Assembly (NCBI RefSeq): GCF_026344005.1
Contig: NZ_JAPKNH010000007.1
Location: 1 to 64,000 of the forward strand
Direction: 5' to 3'
DNA from: Kaistia terrae
Lineage (GTDB): Bacteria > Pseudomonadota > Alphaproteobacteria > Rhizobiales > Kaistiaceae
DNA: 64,000 bases
The position numbers were made by a program, and so were the translations under genes. The notes beneath the pieces are model-generated. The model did no database searches, had not been told where the DNA came from, and was given only the letters and a program-made list of their open reading frames with translations. How positions within the stretch are numbered: the stretch's first letter is position 1; each line of letters opens with the position of its first letter. Of the stretch, positions 63,871 to 64,000 are shown in pieces.

Positions 63871-64000
63871 ATGATTTTCGATCTCGTCCTGCGCAACGCC
63901 AGCCTGCCCGAATACGGGCCGGCCCTGGTCGATATCGGCGTGATCGAAGGCAGCATCGCCGCTATCGGCGCCAATCTCGGCCCCGCCGCGCGGAACGTGG
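63871..64000 (+). CDS. amidohydrolase, N-terminal part (runs off the window)
   Basis: From ATG 63871 the first 43 codons read MIFDLVLRNASLP, then VDIGVIEGSIAAIGANL. This is the opening beta-sandwich of amidohydrolases such as cytosine deaminase and related deaminases. The catalytic part lies beyond the window. Divergent from the MarC gene. Confidence 0.7.
   Translation, partial: MIFDLVLRNASLPEYGPALVDIGVIEGSIAAIGANLGPAARNV

Overview
The window is high-GC DNA from an alphaproteobacterium, most likely of the order Hyphomicrobiales (Rhizobiales). The pointers are the block murA / DUF2948 / hisD / UPF0262 / LMW phosphatase / maf / yacG / tRNA-Phe, an alphaproteobacterial (Porin_2-type) porin, a DUF992 protein and rhizobial-type nucleoside ABC genes. 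The exact genus cannot be read from this sequence alone.

Layout. (1) 1-2838: right-hand end of an integrative element inserted at the 3' end of tRNA-Phe. It has small overlapping phage-type genes, a small helix-turn-helix/excisionase-like gene and a tyrosine recombinase; its left end is outside the window. (2) 2839-9356: core chromosome, all on the minus strand: murA, DUF2948, hisD, UPF0262, LMW-PTP, maf, yacG, tRNA-Phe. (3) 9357-32332: about 23 kb of accessory DNA made of two tandem integrative elements in tRNA-Thr(GGT). Three copies of the tRNA 3' end (9406, 21138, 32310) delimit them, and each element begins with its own related tyrosine recombinase. Element 1 carries a compact protein with family-A DNA polymerase-like palm motifs, decayed phage regulatory modules (Rha/Bro-N type), a striking array of covarying short palindromes, a serine recombinase, an AraC-type regulator with a small lipoprotein, a truncated third integrase and a complete porin gene. 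Element 2 carries a TetR-controlled SDR / MFS / SnoaL / SDR operon, a duplicated structured repeat, a DUF4238 protein, a second serine recombinase and a DUF4145 protein. (4) 32333-64000: chromosomal genes: HlyD/DUF3302 pair, TerC-CBS protein, a BMP-type nucleoside ABC transporter operon with two nucleoside hydrolases, outer-membrane and DUF992 proteins, a DUF900-type lipoprotein hydrolase, an RND-MFP efflux pair with an AraC regulator, GltS, a YXWGXW protein, a GNAT enzyme, a sulfatase, a membrane-anchored hydrolase, arcD-arcA, a MarC protein, and the start of an amidohydrolase at the edge.

How the parts work together. The BMP-ABC-hydrolase operon should import nucleosides and split them to base and ribose. 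ArcD and ArcA should exchange arginine for a product and deiminate it. The MFP-RND pair should export toxic compounds. In the mobile region, two cargo modules (lipoprotein-AraC, and the TetR/MFS/SDR set) are each bracketed by direct duplications of a recombinase gene 3' end. This suggests that cargo was gained through repeated recombinase-gene duplication.

Most noteworthy: the covarying palindrome array at 13727-14370, the small polymerase-like gene downstream of it, and the 170-bp structured repeat present twice at 28133 and 28830. None is explained by ordinary annotation.
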